Shown here: in pieces, positions 19,538-28,157 of the stretch | How positions within the stretch are numbered: the stretch's first letter is position 1 | How the letters are laid out: every line of letters begins with the position of its first letter | Assembly (NCBI RefSeq): GCF_900103625.1 | Contig: NZ_LT629700.1 | Location: 868,001 to 932,000, forward strand | Direction: 5' to 3' | Length of the DNA stretch: 64,000 nt | Source of the DNA: Corynebacterium mycetoides | Lineage (GTDB): Bacteria; Actinomycetota; Actinomycetes; Mycobacteriales; Mycobacteriaceae | The notes under the pieces: generated by a model | Seen by the model: only the letters and a program-made list of their open reading frames with translations | What the model was told of the DNA's origin: nothing | Database searches by the model: none | Program-made: the position numbers and the translations under genes

Positions 19538-20211
19538 AGCTTCCAGCGCCCGTCCTCGCGCTCGAAGATCTGGGTCTGCGTCTCCGAGCCGTTTTGGTTG
19601 GTCACCGTGGCGGTGGCGGAGGCGCGGTTGCCCTCGACCTTGACGTCGGAGACGGTGACGTCGCTGTGCGGGAGGTCCAAGCCCTGACCGGCCTCGGCCT
19701 GCATCCGCGCGGCCTGCTCGATCTGGTCGAGGGTGTAGCCGGAGCGCTGCATCTCGGCGCGCACCGGGTCGGTGACCTTGCGGCAGGAGTTGTCCAGCAG
19801 CACGCGGGTCCACTTCTCGGGGCTCGGGGGGTTCAACGACGCGTACAACGTGTCCTGCATCTGCTGGCGGTCCGCGTCGGACCCCTGCGTGCCGCCCTGG
19901 AGGGGCTGGTGGGTGGGGACCTGGAAGTTCGGATCGTCGAACGGGTTTGACAGCCCCTGGCCAGCCGCGCCTGCGCCGGCCGCCACCGCCGGGTCCTGCG
20001 GTTCCGCACCCGCCGTCGTGGGCTCCGCGCTCGTGCTCTCGGAGGGCGAGGGCTCCCCGGAGGTGACGGTGCTGGTGTGCGTCGAGGTCTCCGTGGCGGT
20101 GGCGTGCACCACCGTGTCGGCTTCCTCCTCGGACCCGCAGGCTGTGAGAGACAACGCGAGGGCGATCGTGGATACCGCGGAAACCGCGCAAGCCTTGGTG
20201 GAAATCTTCAC
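19528..20211 (-). CDS. Secreted lipoprotein with DUF4878-like C-terminal domain
   Basis: 227 residues. Signal peptide MKISTKACAVSAVSTIALAL followed by the lipobox LTAC (Cys at about 25), a Ser/Thr/Glu/Ala-rich linker to ~80, then a folded domain with one pair of cysteines (the SCRKV and KLCN ends) that ends in the EREDGRWKLCN pattern of DUF4878-like lipoproteins. GTG start with a strong AAGGAGAG site. Processed by Lgt and LspA encoded in this window. Function unknown. Confidence 0.8.
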   Translation of the reverse strand: MKISTKACAVSAVSTIALALSLTACGSEEEADTVVHATATETSTHTSTVTSGEPSPSESTSAEPTTAGAEPQDPAVAAGAGAAGQGLSNPFDDPNFQVPTHQPLQGGTQGSDADRQQMQDTLYASLNPPSPEKWTRVLLDNSCRKVTDPVRAEMQRSGYTLDQIEQAARMQAEAGQGLDLPHSDVTVSDVKVEGNRASATATVTNQNGSETQTQIFEREDGRWKLCN

Positions 20212-20328
20212 TGCTTCAACTCTCCTTACATGGTCTTTGTAGATGGTAGCAGCGCGTTCCTGACCACGATGTCTGCGCGAGGTGACAGTTTTCTGATTAC
20301 TCGCTGTGAGATGCGCGTCGCCGGCAGC

Positions 20329-20359
20329 CAGTAGCTCCCAGAGCCCCCCAGTTGCTCCC
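20329..20359. repeat. Direct repeat upstream of the TetR gene
   Basis: CAGTAGCTCCC (20329-20339) and CAGTTGCTCCC (20349-20359) are 20 bases apart, about two helical turns, just upstream of the tetR -10 box. Could be regulator half-sites, although TetR operators are normally inverted repeats. Confidence 0.35.
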
Positions 20360-20362
20360 CGG

Positions 20363-20368
20363 TAGGAT
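20363..20368 (+). promoter_or_regulatory. Candidate -10 box for tetR, leaderless start
   Basis: TAGGAT ends eight bases before the ATG at 20377. Either it is a -10 box giving a leaderless mRNA, or its AGGA acts as a weak ribosome site; the two readings exclude each other. Confidence 0.4.
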
Positions 20369-20376
20369 TTTTACCC

Positions 20377-20976
20377 ATGCAGTTGTCACGCGAGTCCATC
20401 AGCCACGCCGCGTTGGGCATCCTCGACACCTACGGCCTGGCCGACGTGACCATGCGGCGTGTCGCCTCCACGCTCGGGGTCGCCCCCGGTGCCCTCTACT
20501 GGCACATCGAGAATAAGCAGGAGCTCATCTCGGCCATCGCCACGCTCATCGTGGGCTCGCTTGTCGACGCCCCCGGCACCGAAACACTCACCCCCGACGA
20601 GTTGTGCGCGCGGCTGCGGGGCGTGCTGCTCGCGCACCGCGACGGGGCGGAGGTGGTCATCAGCGCCATGTCCCAGCCGGAATCCCCCGTGGCGGCGACC
20701 CTGTCGGGGATGATGCTCGAGGCGGTGGAACGTGACGCTGCCGCGCACGGCGCCAACGAGGGGGCGTCGGCAAGCGCGCTGCGGGCGGCGGCCGACGGGC
20801 TGCTGTACCTGACCCTGGGCGCGGCCACCGTCCACCAGTCGGCGGCGCAGCTCGCGCAGGCGACGGGTGATGCGACGGGTGATGCGGCGGGCGAAGTGGT
20901 GGCTGTCGGCGCCGCCGACGACGTCGGCACCGCCACCTCGTTCCTGCTCGCGGGCCTGCGCTCGACCCTGAACTAG
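20377..20976 (+). CDS. TetR-family transcriptional regulator
   Basis: 199 residues. The N-terminal helix-turn-helix is typical: SRESISHAALGILDTYGLAD, then VTMRRVASTLGVAPGALYWH (recognition helix with the classic ALYWH) and KQELISAI. The C-terminal ligand domain is alanine-rich with no recognisable specificity, and carries a Gly-Asp-Ala-Thr repeat (20860-20895). It lies between a divergent lipoprotein gene and glgX, so it may control either. Ligand unknown. Confidence 0.88.
   Translation: MQLSRESISHAALGILDTYGLADVTMRRVASTLGVAPGALYWHIENKQELISAIATLIVGSLVDAPGTETLTPDELCARLRGVLLAHRDGAEVVISAMSQPESPVAATLSGMMLEAVERDAAAHGANEGASASALRAAADGLLYLTLGAATVHQSAAQLAQATGDATGDAAGEVVAVGAADDVGTATSFLLAGLRSTLN
20860..20895 (+). 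repeat. In-frame 12-bp repeat in tetR
   Basis: GCGACGGGTGAT at 20860-20871 and 20872-20883, then a changed copy at 20884-20895, encode (ATGD)2-AAGE near the C-terminus of the regulator. Unit length keeps the frame. Confidence 0.85.
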
Positions 20977-21016
20977 CTGCGCGACCGCACGCTGCGTCAC
21001 CGCGGCGATGCTGCGA

Positions 21017-21022
21017 TACCAT
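21017..21022 (+). promoter_or_regulatory. Candidate -10 box for glgX, leaderless start
   Basis: TACCAT ends eight bases before the ATG at 21031. The bases between (TGGCTCCC) contain no ribosome site, so translation of a leaderless mRNA fits best. Confidence 0.45.
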
Positions 21023-21030
21023 TGGCTCCC

Positions 21031-23316
21031 ATGACTGACGTGAGCGCACAGCCCAGAGTGCCCAACGAAACCGCAGCCGATGTCGTGGTGTGGCCCGGAT
21101 CGGCCTACCCGCTCGGATCCACTTACGACGGCGCCGGAACCAACTTCGCGGTCTTTTCCGCGGTGGCCGATAAAGTGCAGCTCTGCCTGATTGACAGGCA
21201 AGGCGTGGAAACGCGCATCGATCTCGAGGAAGTGGACAACTTCGTCTGGCACGCCTACCTTCCCGGCGTGACCCCCGGAACCCGCTACGGCTACCGCATT
21301 CACGGCCCGTGGGACCCCCAGAACGGCAAGCGCTGCGACCCGAGCAAGCTGCTCGTCGACCCGTACGCCCGCGCCTTCGACGGCGAGTTCGACGGTGATT
21401 CCTCCCTGTTCTCCTACGACATCTACGCCGATGAGCCCGGCGCGGGCCGCAACGAGGAGGACTCGCTCGGCCACACCATGCTCTCGGTGGTGATCAACCC
21501 CTTCTTCGACTGGGGCGACGACCGCTCTCCCCGCATCCCGGACGAGGAAACCATCATCTACGAGTGCCACGTCAAGGGCATGACCCAGACCCATCCGGAC
21601 GTGCCGGAGTCCATGCGCGGAACGTACGCGGGTATGGCGCACCCGGCCGTCATCGACTACCTGAAGGATTTGGGTGTCACCTCAATCGAGCTTCTGCCCG
21701 TGCACCAGTTCCTGCAGGACGACCGCCTGCGCGACCTCGGCCTGCGCAACTACTGGGGCTACAACACCTTCGGGTTCTTCGCACCCCAGCAGGACTACGC
21801 GGCTTCGGAGAAGCCCAGCGACGTCGTCGCGGAGTTCAAGGGGATGGTGCGCGCCTACCACGAGGCGGGCATGGAGGTCATCCTGGACGTGGTGTACAAC
21901 CACACCGCCGAGGGCAACCACCTCGGCCCCACCATCGCGTTCCGCGGCATCGACAACGAGGCCTACTACCGGCTTGTCGACGGCGACAAATTCCACTACA
22001 TGGATTACACGGGCACCGGCAACTCCTTTAACGTGCGCGACCCGCACTCGCTGCAGCTGATCATGGACTCCCTACGCTACTGGGTCTCCGAGATGCACGT
22101 CGACGGCTTCCGCTTCGACCTCGCCTCCACCCTGGCCCGCGAGTTCTCCGACGTCGACCGCCTCGCAACCTTCTTCGACCTGGTGCAGCAGGACCCGATC
22201 GTCTCCCAGGTCAAGCTCATCGCCGAGCCCTGGGACGTCGGTGAGAACGGCTACCAGGTGGGCAACTTCCCGGCGTTGTGGAGCGAGTGGAACGGCAAGT
22301 ACCGCGACACCATGCGCGACTTCTGGCGCGGTGAGCCGTCTACCCTCGGCGAGTTCGCCTCGCGGCTGACCGGCTCCTCCGACCTCTACCAGCACAACGG
22401 GCGCCGCCCGACGGCCTCTATCAACTTCATCACCGCCCACGACGGGTTCACCCTGAACGACCTCGTGTCCTACAACGAGAAGCACAACGAGGCCAACATG
22501 GAGGATTCCCGCGACGGCGAGAGCCACAATCGCTCGTGGAACTGCGGCGTGGAGGGCCCAACGGATGATCCGGAGATTAACCAGCTGCGTGCCCAGCAGC
22601 GCCGCAACTTCCTCACCACACTCCTGCTGTCCCAGGGCACGCCGATGATCGCCCACGGCGACGAGTTCGCCCGCACCCAGGGCGGCAACAACAACGTCTA
22701 CTGCCAGGACAACGAGATCGCCTGGATGAACTGGGACCGCCTGGACGAGGCCGAGGAACTCCACGACTTCACGCGCCGGCTCATCGCCATCCGCAAACAG
22801 CATCCGGTGTTCCGCCGGCGCCGCTTCCTCGAGGGTGGCGCCCTGGGCAACGACGTGGTCGACCGTGAGATCGCGTGGCTGGTGCCGTCGGGCAAGCTGA
22901 TGAAGCGCGAGGACTGGGACTTCGCCTTCGGCAAGGCGCTGATGGTCTACCTCAACGGCAACGCGATTACGGAGCCGGATCGCCGCGGCCAGCGCGTCTC
23001 CGACGACTCGTTCATCCTCATGTTTAACGCGCACTTCGAGGCCATTGAGTTCACGTTGCCGGACAAGTGGCTGGGTTCGAAGTGGGAGGTGCTCATCGAC
23101 ACCACCGAGCCACTGGGCTACCCGGTGGACAAGGAGGCGCTCGACGCGGGAGCGACCATCAGCGTTCCGGCGCGTTCCACGGTCGTGCTCAAGCAGATTG
23201 AGCCCCCGGTGCTCGACGACCGGGAAAACGCTGGGAGCGCGGAAAACGCTGGGAGCGCTGGGAGCGCTGAAAGCGCAGAGAGCCCCGAGAACGAGGATCG
23301 CGGCGAAGAGGAGTGA
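21031..23316 (+). CDS. glgX: Glycogen debranching enzyme GlgX
   Basis: GH13 isoamylase-type enzyme that removes the short branches left by glycogen phosphorylase. 761 residues: an N-terminal CBM48 domain (GTNFAVFSAVADKVQLCL), then the catalytic barrel with DVVYNHTAEG, GFRFDLAS (nucleophile Asp), LIAEPWDVG (acid Glu) and FITAHDGFTLNDL. The last ~30 residues are a Glu/Ala/Ser/Gly-rich tail made by an 18-bp tandem repeat and are probably disordered. ATG chosen; an in-frame TTG three codons earlier is less likely. Feeds TreY/TreZ with linear glucan. Its stop overlaps the start of the next gene. Confidence 0.95.
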   Translation: MTDVSAQPRVPNETAADVVVWPGSAYPLGSTYDGAGTNFAVFSAVADKVQLCLIDRQGVETRIDLEEVDNFVWHAYLPGVTPGTRYGYRIHGPWDPQNGKRCDPSKLLVDPYARAFDGEFDGDSSLFSYDIYADEPGAGRNEEDSLGHTMLSVVINPFFDWGDDRSPRIPDEETIIYECHVKGMTQTHPDVPESMRGTYAGMAHPAVIDYLKDLGVTSIELLPVHQFLQDDRLRDLGLRNYWGYNTFGFFAPQQDYAASEKPSDVVAEFKGMVRAYHEAGMEVILDVVYNHTAEGNHLGPTIAFRGIDNEAYYRLVDGDKFHYMDYTGTGNSFNVRDPHSLQLIMDSLRYWVSEMHVDGFRFDLASTLAREFSDVDRLATFFDLVQQDPIVSQVKLIAEPWDVGENGYQVGNFPALWSEWNGKYRDTMRDFWRGEPSTLGEFASRLTGSSDLYQHNGRRPTASINFITAHDGFTLNDLVSYNEKHNEANMEDSRDGESHNRSWNCGVEGPTDDPEINQLRAQQRRNFLTTLLLSQGTPMIAHGDEFARTQGGNNNVYCQDNEIAWMNWDRLDEAEELHDFTRRLIAIRKQHPVFRRRRFLEGGALGNDVVDREIAWLVPSGKLMKREDWDFAFGKALMVYLNGNAITEPDRRGQRVSDDSFILMFNAHFEAIEFTLPDKWLGSKWEVLIDTTEPLGYPVDKEALDAGATISVPARSTVVLKQIEPPVLDDRENAGSAENAGSAGSAESAESPENEDRGEEE
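23223..23258 (+). repeat. Perfect 18-bp tandem repeat at the glgX 3' end
   Basis: GGAAAACGCTGGGAGCGC occurs twice back to back (23223-23240, 23241-23258), and degenerate GGGAGCGCTG copies continue to about 23284. It encodes the ENAGSA-type tail and keeps the frame. Confidence 0.92.
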
Positions 23317-24818
23317 GTGTGGAATCCGCGGATAACGCTCCCGCCCTGCCCGCAGGGGATGCCTTAAGCACCAACGGGGCGACGATTTTCGCCGACGGCG
23401 CCACGCTCGTGGCACGTCCCACGCCGTTGCGCGCGGCTCTCACCGGCTCCGCGGCGGATGTCCGCATCGACGCCTCCGCCCTTGCCGGTGTCCGTGTCAA
23501 CGACGGTGACGCCTACCGCGGCGCCGTGTGCGACGTCGAGCACTCGGACGGAACGCTGGTGGTGCGGTTTGTGCCGGGCGACACTGCCGGCCCGCAGCAG
23601 CTCGATGAGCTCGTCCAGGCGCTGCGTTCCGGCCGGATCCCCGACTCGACCTCCGCCAGTGGCGGTGCCGGCGCCGGTGACGGCGACGGAGCAAGCGCCG
23701 GCATCCCGGGATTCGACCTCGTGGGCTTCGATGTGGAGACGGCGAACCAGAACTGGGGGTCTATCTGCCAGATCGGCCTGGTGAGGGTGATCGACGGCGT
23801 GGAGGTGAAACGAGCCTCGTGGCTGTGCACTCCCCCGAAGGGGATGGATCAGTTCGATCCATCCAACGTGGCTATCCACGGCATCTCCGCCGAGGATGTG
23901 GCGGGGCAGCCGTCAGTGGCGCAGCGGATTGACCAGCTCGTCGACTTCGTCGGCGACCTGCCGCTCGTGGCGCACAACGCGCAGTTCGATGCCACAGCCC
24001 TGCGCGACGCGTGCCGCGCGGTCGGCCGGGACATCCCGACCGTGATGTTCGCCTGCACCCTCGCGCAGTCTCGGGCGGCGAAGCTGGACGTGGCCAACCA
24101 CCGCCTGCCCACCCTCGCCGAGAAGTTCGGCGTCGGGCTGGACAACCACCACGACGCGTGCGAGGACGCCGCCGCGTGCGCGGGCATCATGGTGGGGCTG
24201 GCGCGCGACGCCGGGCACGAAGGCAGCCTCATGAGTTACGTCCACTCGACGGGGTTTTCCATGGGGGTGATCGCGCCCGAGCGGGTCACCCCGGTGCTGC
24301 GCGACCGCTCCGGGGCCGCCCGCGCGCTCCAGGCCGAGCTGGCCCACGGCGGCGTGGTCACCCCGCGCGGCAGCAACCAGCACTCCCCCGCCGCGGACGG
24401 TTCGCCCGCAACCGCCGCCGATTCCTCCCGGCCCGGCGCGCGGACGGCGCCCTCCGGCGAGCAGGAGCGCTCCGCCCGCGGGCCCGCCCCGTGGCAGTCG
24501 GTGGCAACCCCTGACACCGTCCCGGAGCCGAACCCGGATGCGGACCCGAACGCCCCGCTGTACGGGCACAACGTCACCCTCACCGGCGAGTTCGAGCCCT
24601 TTGACAAGGGCCAGCTGTGGGCGGGTATCGCCGACCAAGGCGGCCAGGTGGGCAAGAACGTAACCAAGAAGACGACGATCCTGGTCACCGGCGAGTGGGC
24701 GACGACGACAACCAAGGAGAAGCGCGCCCGCGAGCTGATGGACAAGGGCCAAGAGATCGAGATCTGGCCCGCGCAGCGTCTCTTTGACGCGCTCGGGCTG
24801 GAGCAGCCGCCGTTCTAG
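23313..24818 (+). CDS. DEDDh 3'-5' exonuclease fused to a BRCT domain
   Basis: 501 residues. Residues ~1-110 form an N-terminal region unlike the rest, then a Gly/Ala-rich linker, then a DNA polymerase III epsilon-like exonuclease (~135-305): exo I FDVETANQNWG, exo II AHNAQFDATAL and exo III HHDACEDAAACA, with the catalytic DEDD and His present. After a Pro/Ala-rich linker a BRCT domain (~410-500) follows, with NVTLTGEFEPFDKGQLW and VTKKTTILVTGE. The layout suggests repair-linked exonuclease work at DNA ends or nicks, with BRCT binding a partner or DNA. Start GTG at 23313 overlaps the glgX stop by four bases; GTG at 23319 is an alternative. Confidence 0.82.
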   Translation: MSVESADNAPALPAGDALSTNGATIFADGATLVARPTPLRAALTGSAADVRIDASALAGVRVNDGDAYRGAVCDVEHSDGTLVVRFVPGDTAGPQQLDELVQALRSGRIPDSTSASGGAGAGDGDGASAGIPGFDLVGFDVETANQNWGSICQIGLVRVIDGVEVKRASWLCTPPKGMDQFDPSNVAIHGISAEDVAGQPSVAQRIDQLVDFVGDLPLVAHNAQFDATALRDACRAVGRDIPTVMFACTLAQSRAAKLDVANHRLPTLAEKFGVGLDNHHDACEDAAACAGIMVGLARDAGHEGSLMSYVHSTGFSMGVIAPERVTPVLRDRSGAARALQAELAHGGVVTPRGSNQHSPAADGSPATAADSSRPGARTAPSGEQERSARGPAPWQSVATPDTVPEPNPDADPNAPLYGHNVTLTGEFEPFDKGQLWAGIADQGGQVGKNVTKKTTILVTGEWATTTTKEKRARELMDKGQEIEIWPAQRLFDALGLEQPPF

Positions 24819-24852
24819 ACGGCGGGCGGATGGTTTTCGCCCCGCGCGGGAA

Positions 24853-24869
24853 CCGCGGCGCGGCCGCGG
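24853..24869 (+). terminator. Small GC hairpin after the exonuclease gene
   Basis: CCGCGGC and GCCGCGG form a perfect 7-bp stem with a GCG loop, 35 bases after the stop. No T-run, so it may be only a weak terminator. Confidence 0.4.
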
Positions 24870-24883
24870 CAGTCTAATGATGC

Positions 24884-25525
24884 ATGACCGCGCCCGCCGC
24901 TTCCCGCACCGACCGACCCCACGCCCCCTCCGCGATGTGGGGGGTAACCCCCCGCCTAGTGAGCCGTGTGCGCCCCGCCGGCCGGCCCGGCCGCGCGGGC
25001 GCGCGCCCCTGTGTGTCCGAGGATGCCGGGGCCGGGCTGTGGACGGAACCGTCTTTTTCCTCTTCCACCGCGTACGTGGCGCTCTCGCCCCAGCTCGCCG
25101 CGGTGATGGTCGACGCGGACGGCCGCGAGGCTAGCCACCAGAGTATCGGCGCGCGCGGGCACAGTGTGCACGCCGCATGGAACATCGCCGCCGACAACGT
25201 CCTGGCGGGCGCGACGCGCGACGGCCGCACCGAATTTTGGGTGCGCGACGCAGCCGCCGAGCTCGGCGGCGGGCTCCCGCCCGGGTACCAGCTGCGCGAG
25301 GACGACGTCGCGCCGGCGGCGTGGCTCGCCCACCCCCGGTTGTTCAGCGCCGCCCATGCGCACTTCACCGCCATTATCCGCCCCCGGCAAGAGCTGATCT
25401 ACCTCACGCGCGACTTCCGGGAACTGTTCGTGTTCGACGCGCCGGCGCCCGTGTTCGCGCGCCGGTTCCCCTCCGCCTGCGTATTGCGCTACTCGGTCGG
25501 CTTCCCCGTGGTGGTAGCGGGCTGA
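24884..25525 (+). CDS. Conserved-looking protein of unknown function
   Basis: 213 residues, soluble, no signal peptide; the first ~55 residues are Arg/Pro-rich and low in structure, the rest looks folded (FWVRDAAAELGGGLPPGYQL, then RELFVFDAPAPVFARRF). I do not recognise the family. A TCTAAT ends five bases before the ATG, a possible leaderless start, and there is no good ribosome site. Codon use and base composition match the neighbours. It lies between the exonuclease and treY, both on the same strand. Confidence 0.6.
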   Translation: MTAPAASRTDRPHAPSAMWGVTPRLVSRVRPAGRPGRAGARPCVSEDAGAGLWTEPSFSSSTAYVALSPQLAAVMVDADGREASHQSIGARGHSVHAAWNIAADNVLAGATRDGRTEFWVRDAAAELGGGLPPGYQLREDDVAPAAWLAHPRLFSAAHAHFTAIIRPRQELIYLTRDFRELFVFDAPAPVFARRFPSACVLRYSVGFPVVVAG

Positions 25526-25589
25526 AACCCCCGGGGGTCCCGAAGACGGTTACTCTTGGACGGCGGAACACCCCCCAGCATAGGAGCAG

Positions 25590-28157
25590 ATGATGCGACG
25601 CCCGATCACTTCGACCTACCGCCTCCAGCTGCGCGGACCGCACGCCGACCCCGCCGGAAGGAAGTTCGGTTTCGCGGAGGCCGCGGAGCAGGTCCCCTAT
25701 CTGCGCTCCCTCGGCGTGTCGCATCTGTACCTCTCGCCCATCTTCACCGCCGTGAAGGAGTCGAACCACAACTACGACGTCACCGACCCCACGGTGGTCA
25801 ACCCGGAGCTCGGCGGGATCGAAGGGCTGCGCGAGCTGGCGGCGGCCGCGCACGAGGCGGGCCTGGGCATCGTGCTCGACATCGTGCCCAACCACCTGGG
25901 CGTGGAAACCCCGCGCCTGAACCGCTGGTGGTGGGATGTGCTCAAGCACGGCCAGGAATCCGAGTTCGAGTCCTTCTTCGACATCGACTGGCACGAGGAC
26001 AACGGCGCCGGCGGCCGGCTCGGCCTGCCCGTGCTCGGCGCCGAGGGCGACGAGGACAAGTTCGAGCTGGTCCACCTCGACGAGATCGACGAGGACGTGC
26101 TCAAGTACTACGACAATTACTTCCCACTGGATCCGGAGAGCTATTCCTCGCTTGACGACGACCCGGTGGACGTCTACTCGCGCCAGCACTACCGCCTCAT
26201 GTTCTGGCGCGACGGGGTGATCTCGTACCGCCGCTTCTTCTCCGTCAACGGCCTCGCCGGTATCCGCCAGGAGGATCCGCTGGTGTTCGAGCAGACGCAC
26301 CGCATCCTGCGCCAGCTCATCGCGGAAGACCTCATCGACGGCATCCGCGTGGACCACCCCGACGGCCTGGCCGACCCGTTTGACTACCTCACCCGCCTGC
26401 GCGACCTCATCGGCGATGACCGGTGGCTGGTGGTGGAGAAGATCCTCGGCGTCAACGAGCCGTTGGATCCCCGCCTGGCGGTCGACGGCACCACCGGATA
26501 CGACGCGATGCGCGAGTTCGACGGAATCTTCATTGCTCGCGAGGCGGAGGACGCGCTGAGCATGCTGGCGCTGCACCAGTCCGGCTCGACGTGGGACGAG
26601 GACGCGATCGAGGCGGCGGAGCACCAGCTCAAGCGCGACGTCGCCGCCTCCGAGCTGGGAGCAGAGATCCGCCGCCTCACCCGCGCGATCCGCCGCGACA
26701 ACTTCTCCACCGCCGGACACACCGTCTCGGACGAGGATCTGACCACCACCGTCATCGAGCTCGTGGCGGCGATCCCGGTCTACCGGGCGGACTACATCTC
26801 CCTGTCGCGCATCACGTCGTCCGTCGTGGCGGAGATGGCCAGGCGCTTCCCGTCCCGTCGCGACGCGCTCGACCTCATCACCGCGGCGCTGCTGGCCAAC
26901 AGCGAGGCCAAGACGCGCTTCGCCCAGGTGTGCGGCGCCGTGATGGCCAAGGGCGTCGAGGACACCCTCTTCTACCGCGCGTGCCGCCTAGTCGCGCTCC
27001 AGGAGGTCGGGGGCGCGCCGGGCCGCTTCGGCGTCTCGGCGGCCGAGTTCCACCTCCTGCAGCAGGAGCGCGCCACCTTGTGGCCGCAGGCGATGACGTC
27101 GCTGACCACCCACGACACGAAGCGCTCGGAGGACACCCGCGCGCGGATCATCGAGATCACCGAGGAGGCGAGCGACTTCGCGGAGCTAGCCCGCCAGGTG
27201 GCTGCGATCGTGCCCCCGCCGGACTCCGCCACGGGCCACTTCCTCCTGCAGAACATCTTGGGCGTGTGGCCGCACGACGGGGAGATCACCGACGAGCTGC
27301 GCCAGCGCCTGCACGACTACGCCATCAAAGCCGTGCGCGAGGCCGGGGTGAAGACGAGCTGGTTCGACCAGGATGCCGCCTTCGAGCAGGCCGTCCTCGA
27401 CTGGGTGGACGCCCTGCTCTACGGCCCCGTCACCTCCGCCGTTTCCGCGTACGCCCAGCAACTGCACAACGGCGCGATCCAGGTGTCGCTGGGCCGCAAG
27501 ATGCTGCAGCTCGTAGGCCCCGGCATCCCCGACACCTACCAGGGCCAGGAGTACTTTGACCTGTCGCTGGTGGACCCGGACAACCGCAGGTTCGTGGACT
27601 ACACCCAGCGCGCCCAGACCCTGGAGCAGTACCTCGACTTCAAGACCGGCAGCGACCGATCCCTCTCGGCGTTCCTCTCGCTCGGCGCAGGCCCGGGGCC
27701 CGAAGGGCAGACCGAGGGCAGTGACCAGGTGCCCGCCGGTCCGGCGCTGTACCCGCACCTGCCGGGCATCATCGACCGCGCCAAGCAGACCGTGGTGCGC
27801 GAGGCGCTGGCACTGCGCCGCGATTACCCCGACGTCTTCCTCACGGGCGAGCACCAGCCGGTCTTCGCGGTGGGCGAAGCCGAGTCGCACCTGGTGGGCA
27901 TCGCGCGCGGCGACAGAGACGTCCGCGGCGCCTCCGGGTTGGGCATTATCGCGCTCGCCACCCGGCGCCCGCTCTCCCTGGAGCGTCGCGGCGGATGGGG
28001 CGAAACGACGGTCACACTGCCCGAGGGAACGTGGGTCGACCGCATGTCGGGGCTGACCTTCGAGGGCACGGTGCCGGTCAAGGACGTTCTGGCAGTGCTG
28101 CCCACGGCCCTGCTCGTTTCCTCCAAGCTCATCAGCGGCTACCCGTGGCACCCGTGA
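25590..28157 (+). CDS. treY: Maltooligosyl trehalose synthase
   Basis: Isomerises the reducing end of a maltodextrin to an alpha,alpha-1,1 bond, giving maltooligosyl-trehalose. 855 residues, GH13 family. Seen: TSTYRLQLR at the start, YLSPIFTAVKESNHNYDV, VLDIVPNHLGVETP, DGIRVDHPDGLADP (nucleophile Asp), VVEKILG (acid Glu), and the TTHDTKRSEDTRAR motif typical of TreY. An AGGAG site precedes two ATGs (25590 and 25593); either may be used. Works with TreZ at 30546. The alarmone synthetase gene begins inside its stop codon. Confidence 0.95.
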   Translation: MMRRPITSTYRLQLRGPHADPAGRKFGFAEAAEQVPYLRSLGVSHLYLSPIFTAVKESNHNYDVTDPTVVNPELGGIEGLRELAAAAHEAGLGIVLDIVPNHLGVETPRLNRWWWDVLKHGQESEFESFFDIDWHEDNGAGGRLGLPVLGAEGDEDKFELVHLDEIDEDVLKYYDNYFPLDPESYSSLDDDPVDVYSRQHYRLMFWRDGVISYRRFFSVNGLAGIRQEDPLVFEQTHRILRQLIAEDLIDGIRVDHPDGLADPFDYLTRLRDLIGDDRWLVVEKILGVNEPLDPRLAVDGTTGYDAMREFDGIFIAREAEDALSMLALHQSGSTWDEDAIEAAEHQLKRDVAASELGAEIRRLTRAIRRDNFSTAGHTVSDEDLTTTVIELVAAIPVYRADYISLSRITSSVVAEMARRFPSRRDALDLITAALLANSEAKTRFAQVCGAVMAKGVEDTLFYRACRLVALQEVGGAPGRFGVSAAEFHLLQQERATLWPQAMTSLTTHDTKRSEDTRARIIEITEEASDFAELARQVAAIVPPPDSATGHFLLQNILGVWPHDGEITDELRQRLHDYAIKAVREAGVKTSWFDQDAAFEQAVLDWVDALLYGPVTSAVSAYAQQLHNGAIQVSLGRKMLQLVGPGIPDTYQGQEYFDLSLVDPDNRRFVDYTQRAQTLEQYLDFKTGSDRSLSAFLSLGAGPGPEGQTEGSDQVPAGPALYPHLPGIIDRAKQTVVREALALRRDYPDVFLTGEHQPVFAVGEAESHLVGIARGDRDVRGASGLGIIALATRRPLSLERRGGWGETTVTLPEGTWVDRMSGLTFEGTVPVKDVLAVLPTALLVSSKLISGYPWHP

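Noticed and set aside
20212..20376. Palindromic TetR operator
   Set aside because: Only a direct repeat and a weak mismatched dyad were found; no convincing operator.
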